NCBI GenBank assembly: GCA_030760725.1
Contig: JASWHV010000001.1
Span: 24,549,928-24,613,927, forward strand
Origin: Neostapfia colusana
Lineage: Eukaryota; Streptophyta; Magnoliopsida; Poales; Poaceae
Length of the DNA: 64,000 bases
Reading direction: 5' to 3'
In this document: positions 48,019-58,297 of the stretch, one piece after another
How the letters are laid out: each line of letters opens with the position of its first letter
Position numbering within the stretch: the stretch's first letter is position 1
The notes under the pieces: generated by a model
The model's input: the letters and a program-made list of their open reading frames with translations, nothing else
Databases searched by the model: none
Told to the model about the DNA's origin: nothing
Position numbers and translations under genes: made by a program

Positions 48019-48774
48019 CCCGGCGGCTGGTCTCCGGCTTGGGGCGCGCAGCAGGAGCTGGCGCCGGCTGCCCCCCTTCGGTGGCGCGCGCACACAGCAG
48101 CCGGGAACCGACTGAACTGTGTTTCAGTCGGTTTGTATTGAGGCAGAGGCTGACATGTGGGTCCCACCCCTCCTTTTAACCTCTGAAATTTACTCCTAAC
48201 AGCTGTGGTAAACAGTGAACCCTATACTACCCTTGGCAATTCAAATTATTCACCCATGAGCCATTTGAATCGATCAAAGTTCAAATGAGGTTTGGTTTGA
48301 ATGAATTTCAGCACAAGTTCAGTTTGAAATTCAAATAAAGTTTGAATTTCTCCCCCTTAGCTCATGTCAAGATCAACTCCAAATGGAGTGAAAATTGGTG
48401 TGGGAGCTCACAAAAATGTGCTGAGTGAGAATATGCCTTCCACTTTTAAATTCAGTGGGTGAAAACAGTTTGAATTTGAATATGGTTTCAAACTGCCCTC
48501 CTCCTATCTATACCCAAAATGACCTCAAAAAGGTTTTGAATTTGGGTGAAACTTGGCATGGACATCCTTAGCAAAGTGTAGGAGTTTTCATATGCCCAGC
48601 CCATCTATATCACATGTGGGAAATACCACTTTTGCAATGTGTGAGTTTGTTCTCTAATGAGCATGTTGATAATTGTTACTTGCTCTTCATTTGTGTTCAT
48701 CATTCTTCCTCAAATGAGGTGTGTGGTGTGGTGATGAACACTGCAAATGAGTGTCAAAAACTGAGGCCCTTACA

Positions 48775-50441
48775 ACATTCCTTCATATCATCCAAGTTTG
48801 TTGCCAAGCATAATCTACCCATATCACACCTAAAATGTGCTATGTTAGTTAATTCTCCCGGTGGAGAGGTGAGGACTAATATAGTATGTCCGAAAGTAAG
48901 CCTTAAAATAAGGGGGGGTAGACTTCCTCGCCAACCTCATTGTCTTGGATTCCCAAGGGATTGACATAATACTTGGGATGGATTGGCTAAGCAAGCACAA
49001 CGGGATAATCCAATGTGCTGAAAGAAGCGTGCAGTTGACAAATGAGCACGGTATTCATGTCGAATTTGAGTCAGCCCAACAAAAAACCGAAAAGGCAATC
49101 TTGAACCACGTTGAAGGAGAAACATTGGACAGCATTCCAGTGGTTCAAGAATTCTCGGACGTATTTCCACAGGAGCTTCCAGGTATGCCGCCTGATCGGG
49201 ACATTGAGTTTGCCATTGATTTGGTACCCGGAACTGCACCCATAGCAAAGAGACCCTATAGGATGCCCGTCAATGAACTAGTAGAACTCAAGAAGCAAAT
49301 CCAAGAGCAGTTGGAGAAGGGTTTTATACGTCCAAGCTCGTCACCATGGGGAGCTCCTGTGCTCTTCATAGACAAGAAGGATGGGACCCAAAGGATGTGC
49401 GTGGACTATAGGTCTCTCAACGAGGTGACAATCAAGAACAAATACCCTCTGCCCCGTATAGAGGACCTATTCGACCAAATGAAAGGAGCCCGAGTGTTCT
49501 CCAAGATTGATCTTCGGTCAGGATACTTCCAACTAAAGATAAAGCCCTCCGATATACCCAAGACTGCCTTTCGAACACGGTATGGTTCGTATGAATATAC
49601 CGTCATGTCTTTTGGGTTAACAAATGCACCCGCATACTTCATGTACCTCATGAACAAGGTTTTCATGGAGTACTTGGATAAGTTCATCGTGGTTTTCATC
49701 AATGACATTATGGTGTATTCAAAAAGTGAGGAAGAGCACGAAGAACATTTGAAATTGACCTTGCAGAAATACGTGAGCATCAATTGTATGCCAAGCTTAA
49801 CAAGTGTCAATTTTGGCTAAAGGAAATATCATTCCTAGGCCACATCATCTCCAAAGAAGGGGTATCGGTTGATCCCGGAAAAGTGAGAGATGTTCTGAAG
49901 TGAGACCAGCCGCAAAACGTGAGGGATATTCGGAGTTTTCTTGGGATGGCTGGATACTACCGATGCTTCATTAATGACTTCTCTAAGATAGCAAAGCCTA
50001 TGATGGAGTTACTAACGAAGGGGAAAGCCTTTCGATGGACACCAGCATGCCAAGAAAGTTTTGAGGAGTTCAAGAAAAGGCTAACCACAGCGCCGGTTTT
50101 GGTATTGCCGGACGTAAGCAAGAGCTTTGACATATATTGTGACGCATCCAGACAGGGGCTCGGATGTGTGCTCATGCAAGAAGGACAAGTGGTAGCCTAT
50201 GCCTCATGACAATTAAAGAAGCACGAGCTTAATTATCCTACACATGACATGGAGCTAGCAGCAGTAGTGCATGCATTGAAGATTTGGAGACATTATATCC
50301 TTGGTCCTCGATGTGAGATCTATACGGATCATAAAAGCCTCAAGTACATATTTACCCAAACGGACTTGAATTTGAGGCAACGTCGATGGTTGGAACTCAT
50401 CAAGGATTACGATGTTGGAATCAACTACCACCCTGGGAAGG
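48775..50441 (+). pseudogene. pol: Family A protease-RT-RNase H fragment (outer element A1)
   Basis: Pol of A1 begins inside protease (SFISSKFVAKHNLP), where the B element had inserted, and ends in RNase H at YHPGKA, where the palindrome starts. RT motifs KIDLRSGYFQLKI and SFGLTNAPAYFMYL are clear. The catalytic box is FIND instead of FIDD (Asn codon 49701-49703), so RT is dead. A 7-G run at 48912-48918 shifts the frame, a second shift lies near 49768-49775, and TGA codons are at 49901-49903 and 50207-50209. It continues, after the inverted A3 insertion, at 56393. Confidence 0.92.
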
Positions 50442-50540
50442 CCCAGGGTGGTAGTTGATTCCAACATCGTAATCCTTGATGAGTTCCAACCATCGACGTT
50501 GCCTCAAATTCAAGTCCATTTGTGTAAATATGCACTTGAG
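50341..50540. repeat. Centre of a 1.7-kb head-to-head inverted repeat
   Basis: A1 pol (plus) and A3 pol (minus) meet with only four bases (aagg, 50438-50441) between the arms. The arms are perfect for close to 100 bp on each side (ccctggg against cccaggg at the centre). They continue as an imperfect inverted repeat, about 48775-50437 against 50442-52100, with a few percent differences. Both partners are cut at the same codon of RNase H. Confidence 0.93.
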
Positions 50541-53329
50541 GCTTTTATGATCCGTATAGATCTCACATCGATGTCCAAGGATATAATGTCTCCAAATCTT
50601 CAATGCATGCACCACTGCTGCTAGCTCCAAGTCATGCGTAGGATAGTTAAGCTCGTGCTTCTTTAATTGTCGTGAGGCATAGGCTACCACTTGTCCTTCT
50701 TGCATAAGTACACATCCGAGCCCTTGTCTGGATGCGTCACAATATATGTCAAAGCTCTTGCTTACGTCTGGCAATACCAGAACTGGTGCTGTGGTTAGCC
50801 TTTTCTAGAGTTCCTCAAAACTTTCTTGGCAGGCTTTTGTCCATTGAAAGACTTTTCCCTTCATTAGCAACTCTGTCATAGGTTTTGCTATTTTAGAGAA
50901 GTCTTTAATGAAGCGCCGATAGTATCCTGCCATCCCAAAGAAACTCCGAATATCCCTCACGCTCTTCGGTTGGTCCAACTTCAGAACATCTCTCACCTTT
51001 CCAGGATCAACCGATACCCCTTCCTTGGAGATAATATGGCCTAGGAAAGATATTTCCTTTAGCCAAAATTGACACTTGTTGAGCTTGGCATACAATTGAT
51101 GCTCTCGCAACTTCTGCAAGGTCAATCTCAGATGTTCTCCATGCTCCTCCTCACTTTTTGAATACACCATAATGTCATCGATGAAAACCACGACGAACTT
51201 GTCCAAGTACTCCATGAAAACCTTGTTCATAAGGTACATGAAGTATGCGGGTGCATTTGTTAACCCAAAAGACATGACAGTATATTCATATGAACCATAC
51301 CGTGTCCGAAAGGCTGTCTTAGGTATATCGAAAGGCTTAATCTTCAGCTGGAAGTATCCCGACCGAAGATCAATCTTGGAAAATACTCGGGCTCCTTTCA
51401 TTTGATCGAATAGGTCCTCTATACGGGGCAGAGGGTATTTATTCTTGATTGTCACCTCGTTGAGAGACCTGTAGTCCACGCACATTCTTTGGGTTCCATC
51501 CTTCTTGTCCACGAAGAGTACCGGAGCTCCCCATGGTGACGAGCTTGGACGGATAAAACCCTTCTCCAACTGTTCTTGAATTTGCCTTTTGAGTTCAACT
51601 AGCTCGTTGACGGGCATCCTATATGGTCTCTTAGCTATAGGTGCAGTTCCGGGTACCAAATCTATGGCAAACTCGATGTCCCGGTCAGGTGGCATTCCTG
51701 GAAGCTCTTTCAGGAACACGTCCGAAAATTCCTGAACCACTGGAATGCTGTCCAATGTTGTTCCTTCGACGTGGTTCAAATTTGCCCGTTCGGTTGTTTG
51801 CTGGGCTGACTCAAACTCGACACGAATACCGTGTTCGTTTGTCAACTGCACGCTCCTTTCAGCACATTGTATTACTCCATTGTGCTGGCTTAACCAATCC
51901 ATTCCGAGTATGATGTCAATCCCGTGGGAGTCCAAGACAATAAGGTTGGCAAAGAAGTCTACCCTCTTATTTTAAGGCTTACTTTAGGACATACTATATT
52001 AGTCCTCATTTCTCCTCCGGGAGAATTTACTAACATAGCACATTCTAAGTGGGATACGGGTAGATGATGTTTGGCAACATATTTGGATGATATGAAGGAA
52101 TGCGATGCTCCGGAATCAATTAAAATGGTGGCTGGGTTGGAGTTGGCAAGGAACATACCAATTGTGACGTCCTCAGCCTGTTGTGCTTCCTCAGCAGTGA
52201 CATGGTTTACGTGGCCACGAGCATAGTTCCGCGGTCCATGTTTCCCTTGGTTGTCCCCTCTGTTTGGTTGCTGGTTCTGCTTGGGCATGTTACCTTGCTG
52301 TCCAGGGCCTCTCCTCGGGCACTGGTTAGCGAAGTGGCCTACTTCCCCGCATGCAAAGCATGCCCTGTTGCCTACGGCAGCAGGTACGTTGGGGCGGGGG
52401 TTTTGAACAGGGGCACCATTGTTAGGCCGGGGCACAGGAGGCATGGGCACATGAGGTGCCGGTGCAACGAATTGTTGATGTGGTAGCTGACCAGGGCGGT
52501 ACACAGGAGTGGTCGATCCATACTGCAGTGAAGTGGGCATGTACCTAGGTCGTACGTTGCTCCCTTGGGGCTGGTATGGCATCTTCCTCTTGCACTCTCG
52601 CTCGATCTCTCGGATCTTGTTTTCTACCACAATAGCCTTGTCAACCAGCTTCTGGAAGCTTACGTAGTCATTGTTGAGGAGCTGAACCTGGATCTCATTG
52701 TTCAACCCTCTCATGAATAGGTACTGCTTCCTCTGGTCTGAGTTGACATCTTCGGGGGCGTACCGGGACAGTTGTATGAACTTGTTGAGATACTCGTTCA
52801 CACTCTTCTGTCCTTGGCGGAGGCCTTCAAACTCCTGCCTCTTGAGCATCATTACACCGGCAGGGATGTAGTGAGAGCGGAAACTTTCCTTGAACTCAGT
52901 CCAAGTGGTCTCCGGGTTGGCATGGGCGTTGCTCAAGGCATCCCACCAGTCAGCAGAGGCTCCCGTAAGTTGGTGCGATGCGAAGAGAACCTTCTCTCGG
53001 TCGTTGCACTGAACAATGGCGAGCTTCTTCTCCATGGATTTTAACCAATCATCGGCCTCCATGGGATCACCAGCTTGAGCAAAGGTGGGTGGTCGAGTCC
53101 TCATGAACTCTCCCAACCTGTTATGAGCCGGCGGTGGTGGTGGCGGCGGTCCCGGAACGGGGTTTTGGTTGGCCTGCAACTGAGCCAACGTTTGGATCAT
53201 GGTTTGCATAAGCTGGTTTTGCATAGCCAGCAGCCGTTCCAGGTGGTTTTCACCAGCTCCGGGGTTAGCAGGAACTTCCTCGTGGTCATCTTCCTGGACG
53301 TTCCTTCGGCTGGCGTTTCCTCTCACCAT
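50442..53329 (-). pseudogene. gag-pol: Family A gag-pol of A3, broken and 3'-truncated
   Basis: Gag starts at 53329 (MVRGNASRRNVQ), directly after CTCTCTCACAG. Gag is open for 456 codons with core WWDALSNAHANPETTW, zinc knuckle CFACGEVGHFANQC and a protease start (LIDSGASHSFISS). A one-base loss in the G-run near 51972 shifts the frame, after which PR-RT-RNase H continues from MDSHGIDIILGMDW. RT looks intact at KIDLRSGYFQLKI and FIDDIMVYS. A TAG at 50805-50807 interrupts the start of RNase H. The element ends at YHPG in the palindrome; its end of RNase H, integrase and 3' LTR are missing. Apart from the truncation it is the least decayed A copy here. Confidence 0.92.
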
Positions 53330-53728
53330 CTGTGAGAGAGAACGAAATAGAATAGAAGGTTAGAAGGTTAGGTAGGTCCCTTCAACTATATGCATCAAGG
53401 TGAGTTGGACTATATATATTAGCCCTTATGAGGATGTGATCAAGTGCCGAAGCATTTCACACCTCTTTCTTCTTACGTATGGACAAAGTTTTTGAGACGT
53501 CCCACAATTCACACTAAGCACACAATCACAAATAATCATCACCAAGGCCCACACAACTCCTATTCAAGGATGGTTTCCTATATCAAGGTGGGTTTTAAAG
53601 GCCAATCTAAGCAATTCACCTTAGGACGCTTGCGACTCCTACTTAGGGGTGTAACTCGCTTGTCAACCTGTGGCTCTAATATCAATCTAAGGTTTCTATC
53701 TAGGCGTGTATCCTACTGTCAACCCGTG
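53330..53728 (-). other. 5' leader of A3, with two to four PBS-like units
   Basis: About 400 bp between PBS and gag. After the true PBS, units of the type GATTGGTATCAGAGCCAC...GTTGAC recur in degenerate form (minus strand near 53690, then about 53600). They are fewer than in A5. The end next to gag is TTCTCTCTCACAG, a strong acceptor-like sequence. Confidence 0.65.
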
Positions 53729-53740
53729 GCTCTGATACCA
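53729..53740 (-). other. PBS of A3 (initiator tRNA-Met type)
   Basis: TGGTATCAGAGC on the minus strand, three bases (GAT) from the LTR end at 53744. Confidence 0.9.
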
Positions 53741-55546
53741 ATCTGTGACGCCCTCAATTCTGTGTGAAAACCACTGAACCGAGAACTAATGCATATGTGT
53801 GCCCAGGATGTTCATCGCACATACACATACGTTCCACAAACTGAATTCAGATTATATATTACCAAGAATAACAGAGTTTATTACAATACCTCATGAGTCT
53901 TAGACTCATGCTCACAGCGGAAGTCTTATTTTAATGCGGAAGCAAAAACTAATGCGGAAGCAAAACTAAGCAGAAGTGGCTCCATCTCTACTCCTTCCAC
54001 AGGCAAGGTTGAGAACAGATCACACGCCATAATGCTCCACTTGGTCTTCATAGTAGCCTTCTCTTGCTGTTTATGATGAAATAATAATGCAAGTTTGAGT
54101 ACAATGATGTACTCAACAAGTGCGGGAAAACACATGATATGCAGCTCATAAACAAGGTAGGTATAAAAGGCTTATTTGCAGAAAAGCAGATTTGTAAAAC
54201 CATGATAAAACAGCAACTTAACTTTAGATGTAATCCCAACATGTATTAAATTACCAACATACCTCCATCACTTCCCGTGTTCCATCCGAACATTAACCAA
54301 TCATTTATTCATACTCACGAATACCTCCTCGTATTCGCTACCATCTCACCTCGTAAATCAACCTCGTCTCACACCGAGACCAATCTCATGTCATGTCCCA
54401 ACAGTTATGCAACCATCTCATCACCCAGACTCAACAGTCCCAACAACCAAACCATAACCAATTCCATGACCAAGAACCTTCCCTATAACCATCCCAACTA
54501 ATCATGGCAGTTTAGTCAGGTGCTCGTGACCGTAAGCTCGGCTATCATGATAGTTTTTAGACTCTGCAGAGTTTGCACCTCTTTACCCACAAGTTTGTGA
54601 TTTCGTCACCCGTCGGCGACTGCAGAACCTCCATTTTACCAGTACACAACTGTCGGTGTATGGTCAAGAGATCACAAAATAGCCTTTACAAAGGGGTTAC
54701 TAGATGTATGTACTCACTAAGGTTTCGCCGGCAGGCTAGAATCTCCAATTCTCCCACCCACGGGCCCCCTCTTGTGCCATGCAGTTCCCAGGGCAGTCCT
54801 CACTCGACTCCCATTCCCCGCGCCTTCCACAGTCCATAACACTCTAGCAACTTACCTAATTACTCAGCTAAGCCGCACCCATACTTGGCCTTGTGGTGGC
54901 ACTGTTATCCTGGCATGTGCATGCATGAACCGGTCCTTAGATCTACGGCAAGTAAAACCACCATCTCATGCTACCTCATTCACAAACCCAGGCTTGCCTA
55001 GATCTCCCTCCGATCCATGTTCATTAACATCATCAGTTTCTCATTATCATTACGAGTGAAGTTAGCTAGACACATCTATCTCGCTTCCCAATCCCATAGA
55101 CTTAGCGAAGCATAAAGCAAAAACCATACCCGACTCATAAACTTCCTAGGCGACAAGGGTGGTTTAACCAATACTAGTAAACTCCTATAAAAAGGGTTTC
55201 CCATCATGTTTGACTCAGCACACACACCTTTTTGCAAAACAAAACAGTTTTATCCAAAACATAGGATCAATATGGTCAAGGAGCACTTGCCTTGTTCTTG
55301 CGATTCCGGTTGTTCTTGATTCTCAAAACCTTGTTGCTGTAGCTCGTCGCAGACAGCTCCCTGAGCTTGTCCTACTCACGTTCTTCTTGACTTCGAGGTC
55401 CTCCTCAGACCGCTCGATTCTTCTCTGATGATCTCCCTGGTTGCGCTTCAGCGATGCTTTGCTCGGCGAGTTAGGGCTAGGGCTCTAAGTCGTCGACTCA
55501 GGAGTCGAAAGAGAAGTTTGTGGTTTCGGCCAGAGGTTTTGGGTTC

Positions 55547-55554
55547 TATTTATA
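55547..55554 (-). promoter_or_regulatory. TATA box of LTR A3
   Basis: TATAAATA on the minus strand, in the same CCCGAT...GAACCCAAAACC context as in the other two A LTRs. Confidence 0.75.
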
Positions 55555-55734
55555 ATCGGGAAGAGAAGAGTCCTAATCTGATTGTATCCCGAATAAGAGT
55601 CTTATTCAGATCTTTGTTGGATCCAAATATCTTATCTTTAGTAACATCATGGAATTTAGATCGGTTTCTGTTGCGTACCGGTATCTTTACGCGTAAAAAC
55701 CGCTCCAGAACTTGTTACCTCCGTGATGATGAGC

Positions 55735-56255
55735 TCCGGAAGCTCCACGTGTCCTTTCGGGCCTGGTATCTTCTCCTTCGTAGAGGCGAGCTCCGGTTGT
55801 GCCGCGTGTCACGAGCGAGACCTCCCCCTTCTTCGGAGGCGAGCTCCGCGCACGCCACGTGTTGGCGCCGGTCTTTCCCTCTCTTCCTTCCTCAGGAACA
55901 TGCCCCGAGGTCGACACGTGTCTAGCAACGAAAGACCTCCCGGAGACAAGCTCCGGTGGCGACACGTGTTCGATAGATCCGGACTTCTCTGAGATGAGCT
56001 CCGAGATTGACACGTATCCCGCGCGACTGGTCCTCTGATTTCTGCGAGGACTAGCTCCGAGGATGATACGTGTCTTGCGGAAATGACTTTGCTTCTTCTG
56101 CAGAGGCTAGCTCCGTGGGCAACAGGTGTCCTACAGGATCGGACCTCTCCCCTTTGTGGCAACGAGCCCCGAACCTGCCACGTAGCTCTTTCAGCGGCGG
56201 ACCTCTCTTCACTTCGCAGGGACAAGCTCCGAACACGCCACGTGGCCAGCGGCCG
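55735..56255 (-). repeat. ABRE/G-box repeat array in LTR A3 (about 10 units)
   Basis: Units of about 50-60 bp, each with an ACGTGTC or ACGTGGC-like core (often CACGTG), then CGGAGCT and a CTCCG/GGTCC purine tract. Cores are visible near 55746, 55854, 55916, 55966, 56011, 56067, 56177 and 56238, with weaker ones between. The array ends about 180 bp upstream of the TATA box. Confidence 0.8.
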
Positions 56256-56392
56256 TGGTAAGTTGTCTTCGGCGCTCTCGGAGGCTTTATTGGCTATTCT
56301 TTTGGTAATTCTCTCTGTTCCTATTTTTCATTAAAATGTTTCCTCTTCATAGAACATGAACATATGCTGGCTCCCGAGGCGAGGGTGTCACA

Positions 56393-57248
56393 GGATAGTA
56401 TCAGATCGAGGTTCTTAGTTTACCTCTAGATTCTGGAGGAAGCTGCAGAAAGCTATGGGTACATGACTGGATTTTAGCTCCGCCTATCACCCACAAACCG
56501 ATGGGCAAACCGAAAGGAGAAACCAAATTTTGGAGGACATGTTGAGAGCTTGCGCCTTGAAACATGGGCGTAGTTGGGATAGGAGTTTACCGTACACCGA
56601 ATTCTCCTATAAAAACAGCTATCAAGCTAGCTTGAAGATGTCGCCTTTCGAAGCATTATACGGTAGATGGTGTAGAACACCGCTATTCTGGAACGAGACC
56701 GGAGAGAACCAGGTGTTTGGACCCGAAGTGCTACAAGAAGCTGAAAAACAAGTCCAAACGATACGGGAGAACTTAAAGGCTGCTCAGTCACGACAGAAAG
56801 GCTATGCGGACAATAGGCGAAGGAAGTTGACCTTCGAAGTAGGAGACTTTGTATACCTTAAGGTATCGCCTATTCATGGCCAACAACGTTTCAACGTCAA
56901 AGGCAAGCTAGCACCTCGCTACATCGGACGATTTGAGATTTTGGACAAGCGAAGAGAAGTAGCCTATCAACTAGAGCTCCCAACATATCTCTCCGACGTA
57001 CATGACGTGTTTCATGTATACCAATGGAAGAGCTTGAACTTCAAGAGGACCTGACTTATGCGGAGCACCCTGTCCAAATTTTGGACGTAAAGGAAAGGGT
57101 CACCAGGAACAAAGTGATTCGATGGTGCAAGGTGCAATGCAGCCATCACACCGAAGCTGAAGCCACATGGGATCGTGAAGAAGACATCAAAGCAGAATTT
57201 TCTCATCTATTCTCTACCAACGAATCTCGAGGGCGAGATTCAATTTAA
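56393..57248 (+). pseudogene. pol: Family A integrase and chromodomain-like tail (A1, 3' end of pol)
   Basis: Begins at the integrase SDRG motif and shows YHPQ/QTDGQTE-type sequence with the catalytic Glu (TER). It continues through ILEDMLRACALKHGRSW, FEALYGRWCRTPLFW, the GPY/F-like region (GKLAPRYIGRFEIL) and a chromodomain-like tail (PVQILDVKERVTRNK...EATWDRE), ending at 57248. Several stops lie in the first 100 bp (for example TAG and TGA near 56425-56475), and a frameshift near 57030 splits the tail. It is followed by the PPT and LTR at 57260. I take it as the distal part of A1, separated from 50441 by the A3 insertion and a deletion. Confidence 0.88.
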
Positions 57249-57259
57249 GGGGATAGATT
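57247..57259 (+). other. Polypurine tract before the A LTR
   Basis: AAGGGGATAGATT lies directly before TGTGACACCC. It marks the LTR at 57260 as a 3' LTR of the upstream pol. Confidence 0.75.
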
Positions 57260-57409
57260 TGTGACACCCTCATTTCTGGTTTCTGCATGTATTCATGTTT
57301 CATGTAGAGAAAACATTTTAAAAGAAGTGGGAGCAGAGAAAAATATCAAAAAGATAGCCAATAAGAGCCTAATCCAGTTTCCAGAGAGCGCCGAAGACAA
57401 CTTCCGCGG

Positions 57410-58085
57410 CCCGCTGGCCACATGCCGTGTTTGGAGCTAATCCCTGCAGAGTGGGAAGAGGTCCGCCGCTAAATTGGCTACGTGGTAGGCTCGGGGATCA
57501 TCTCCGCAAAGGAGGAGGGGTCCGACCCTGTGGGACACGTGTTGCCCCCGGAGCTAGCCTCTGTGGAAGAAGCAAAGGCAGTTCCGCAGGACACATGTCA
57601 CCTTCGGAGCTAGTCACCGCGGAAATCAGAAAACCCGTCACGTGGGATACGTGTCGATCTCTGGGATCACCCCCGAGAAGTCCGGTTCTATTGGACACAT
57701 GTCGCCACCGGAGCTTATCTCCGGGAGGTCCGTCGCTGTTGGACACGTGTTTATCTCGGAGCTAGTCTCTGAGGAAAAAGGAAATTCCGACGCTACTTGA
57801 CGCCTGGCATTCACGGAGCTCACCTCCGAAGAGAGGGAGGTCCGGAATGGATACGTGGCACACTCGGAGCCACCTCCGGAGAGAGGAAAGGTCCGGCACT
57901 GACACGAGGCGTGTGAGGAGCCACCTCCGAAAAGAGAGGAGGTCCCGACCGGCAGGATACGTGGCGCACGTGGAGCTCACCTCCGAAAGAGAAGGGAGGT
58001 CTCGCTCGCTTGACACGTGGCACAACCGGAGCTCGTCTCTGCGGAAAGGGAGAGACCAGGCCCAGTGGACACGTGGCGCTTCCGG
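57410..58085 (+). repeat. ABRE/G-box repeat array in the A LTR (about 12-14 units)
   Basis: Units of about 45-65 bp with the pattern (A/T)CACGTG(T/G)C, a short spacer, CGGAGCT, CTCCG and GGTCC. Intact ACGTG cores are at about 57480, 57537, 57649, 57743, 57853, 57959, 57968, 58015 and 58070. Others read ACATG, as expected after C-to-T change at CpG. ACGTGTC and ACGTGGC fit the plant ABRE consensus ACGTGKC. The array ends about 200 bp upstream of the TATA box. Confidence 0.8.
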
Positions 58086-58289
58086 AGCTCATCACCGCAG
58101 GGGTAACGAGTTCTGGAACGGTTTTTGGATTCTGTACGCATAGAAATATCGGTACGGAGAAGAAACCGACCTGAATTCCACAATGTTACCACACCAAATC
58201 AACTAAAGATAAGATGTTAAGATTCAACGACGATCTGAATAGGACTCTTATTTGGAATACAATCAGATTAGGACTCTTCTTCTCCCGAT

Positions 58290-58297
58290 TATAAATA
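58290..58297 (+). promoter_or_regulatory. TATA box of the A LTR at 57260
   Basis: TATAAATA in the conserved context. Expected start near 58325, giving a first leader exon of about 155 bp without ATG. Confidence 0.75.

Larger units (their letters stand above)
10719..48774 (-). mobile_element. Tandem array of three family B Tekay-like elements sharing four LTRs
   Basis: The order along the plus strand is LTR B1 (10719-14633), internal I1, LTR B2 (21981-25893), internal I2, LTR B3 (33227-37329), internal I3, LTR B4 (44672-48774). Unit lengths LTR plus internal are 11262, 11246 and 11445 bp. Each internal region has its own PPT, gag-pol, extra ORF and PBS, and neighbours share one LTR with no spacer. 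The flanks are A-LTR on the left (tcttg) and A protease sequence on the right (acatt). They do not form a target duplication, so the array did not arise by one insertion. It fits unequal recombination between LTRs. Confidence 0.92.
44672..48774 (-). repeat. LTR B4 (type 2; 5' LTR of I3)
   Basis: 4103 bp. Right of the first 600 bp it is near-identical to LTR B3, with few substitutions and a 3-bp difference near 46152, which indicates that the type 2 element inserted recently. The left 600 bp differ from B3 because B3 is chimeric there. The right end (CCTTACA) is directly followed by A-family protease sequence (acattccttcat), the original insertion site of this element. Confidence 0.92.
53744..56392 (-). 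repeat. 5' LTR of A3, lacking the leader intron
   Basis: 2649 bp, TG...CA in element orientation (TGTGACACCC at 56392, GGCGTCACA at 53744). It is closest to A2 in its leader. Compared with A2 and the LTR at 57260 it lacks the GTAGG...ATAG segment; the junction is at 55374/55375. It has about ten ABRE-type repeats upstream of the TATA box. Its outer end abuts A1 integrase sequence, so A3 was inserted into A1. Confidence 0.92.

Noticed and set aside
10719..48774. Assembly duplication as the whole explanation of the B tandem
   Set aside because: The three units differ from each other (private frameshift in I1, single acagagagtct repeat in I2, different alleles throughout I3), and B3 is a clean chimera, so at least distinct molecules are represented. 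Unit number still needs long-read support.
48912..48918. Programmed -1/+1 frameshift site at the G-run between Gag-PR and RT in family A
   Set aside because: Copies differ in run length and A3 has an interrupted run. The related family B element I3 uses a single open frame, so mutation is the simpler reading.
55428..56261. ORFs through the ABRE-type array of LTR A3 (up to 165 codons)
   Set aside because: The repeat has no stop in several frames on both strands; the frames are a by-product of the repeat.
48775..57248. Suicidal auto-integration of one element as the source of the inverted A1/A3 pair
   Set aside because: The two arms differ by several percent and have different lesions, so they are separate elements, not two halves of one cDNA.
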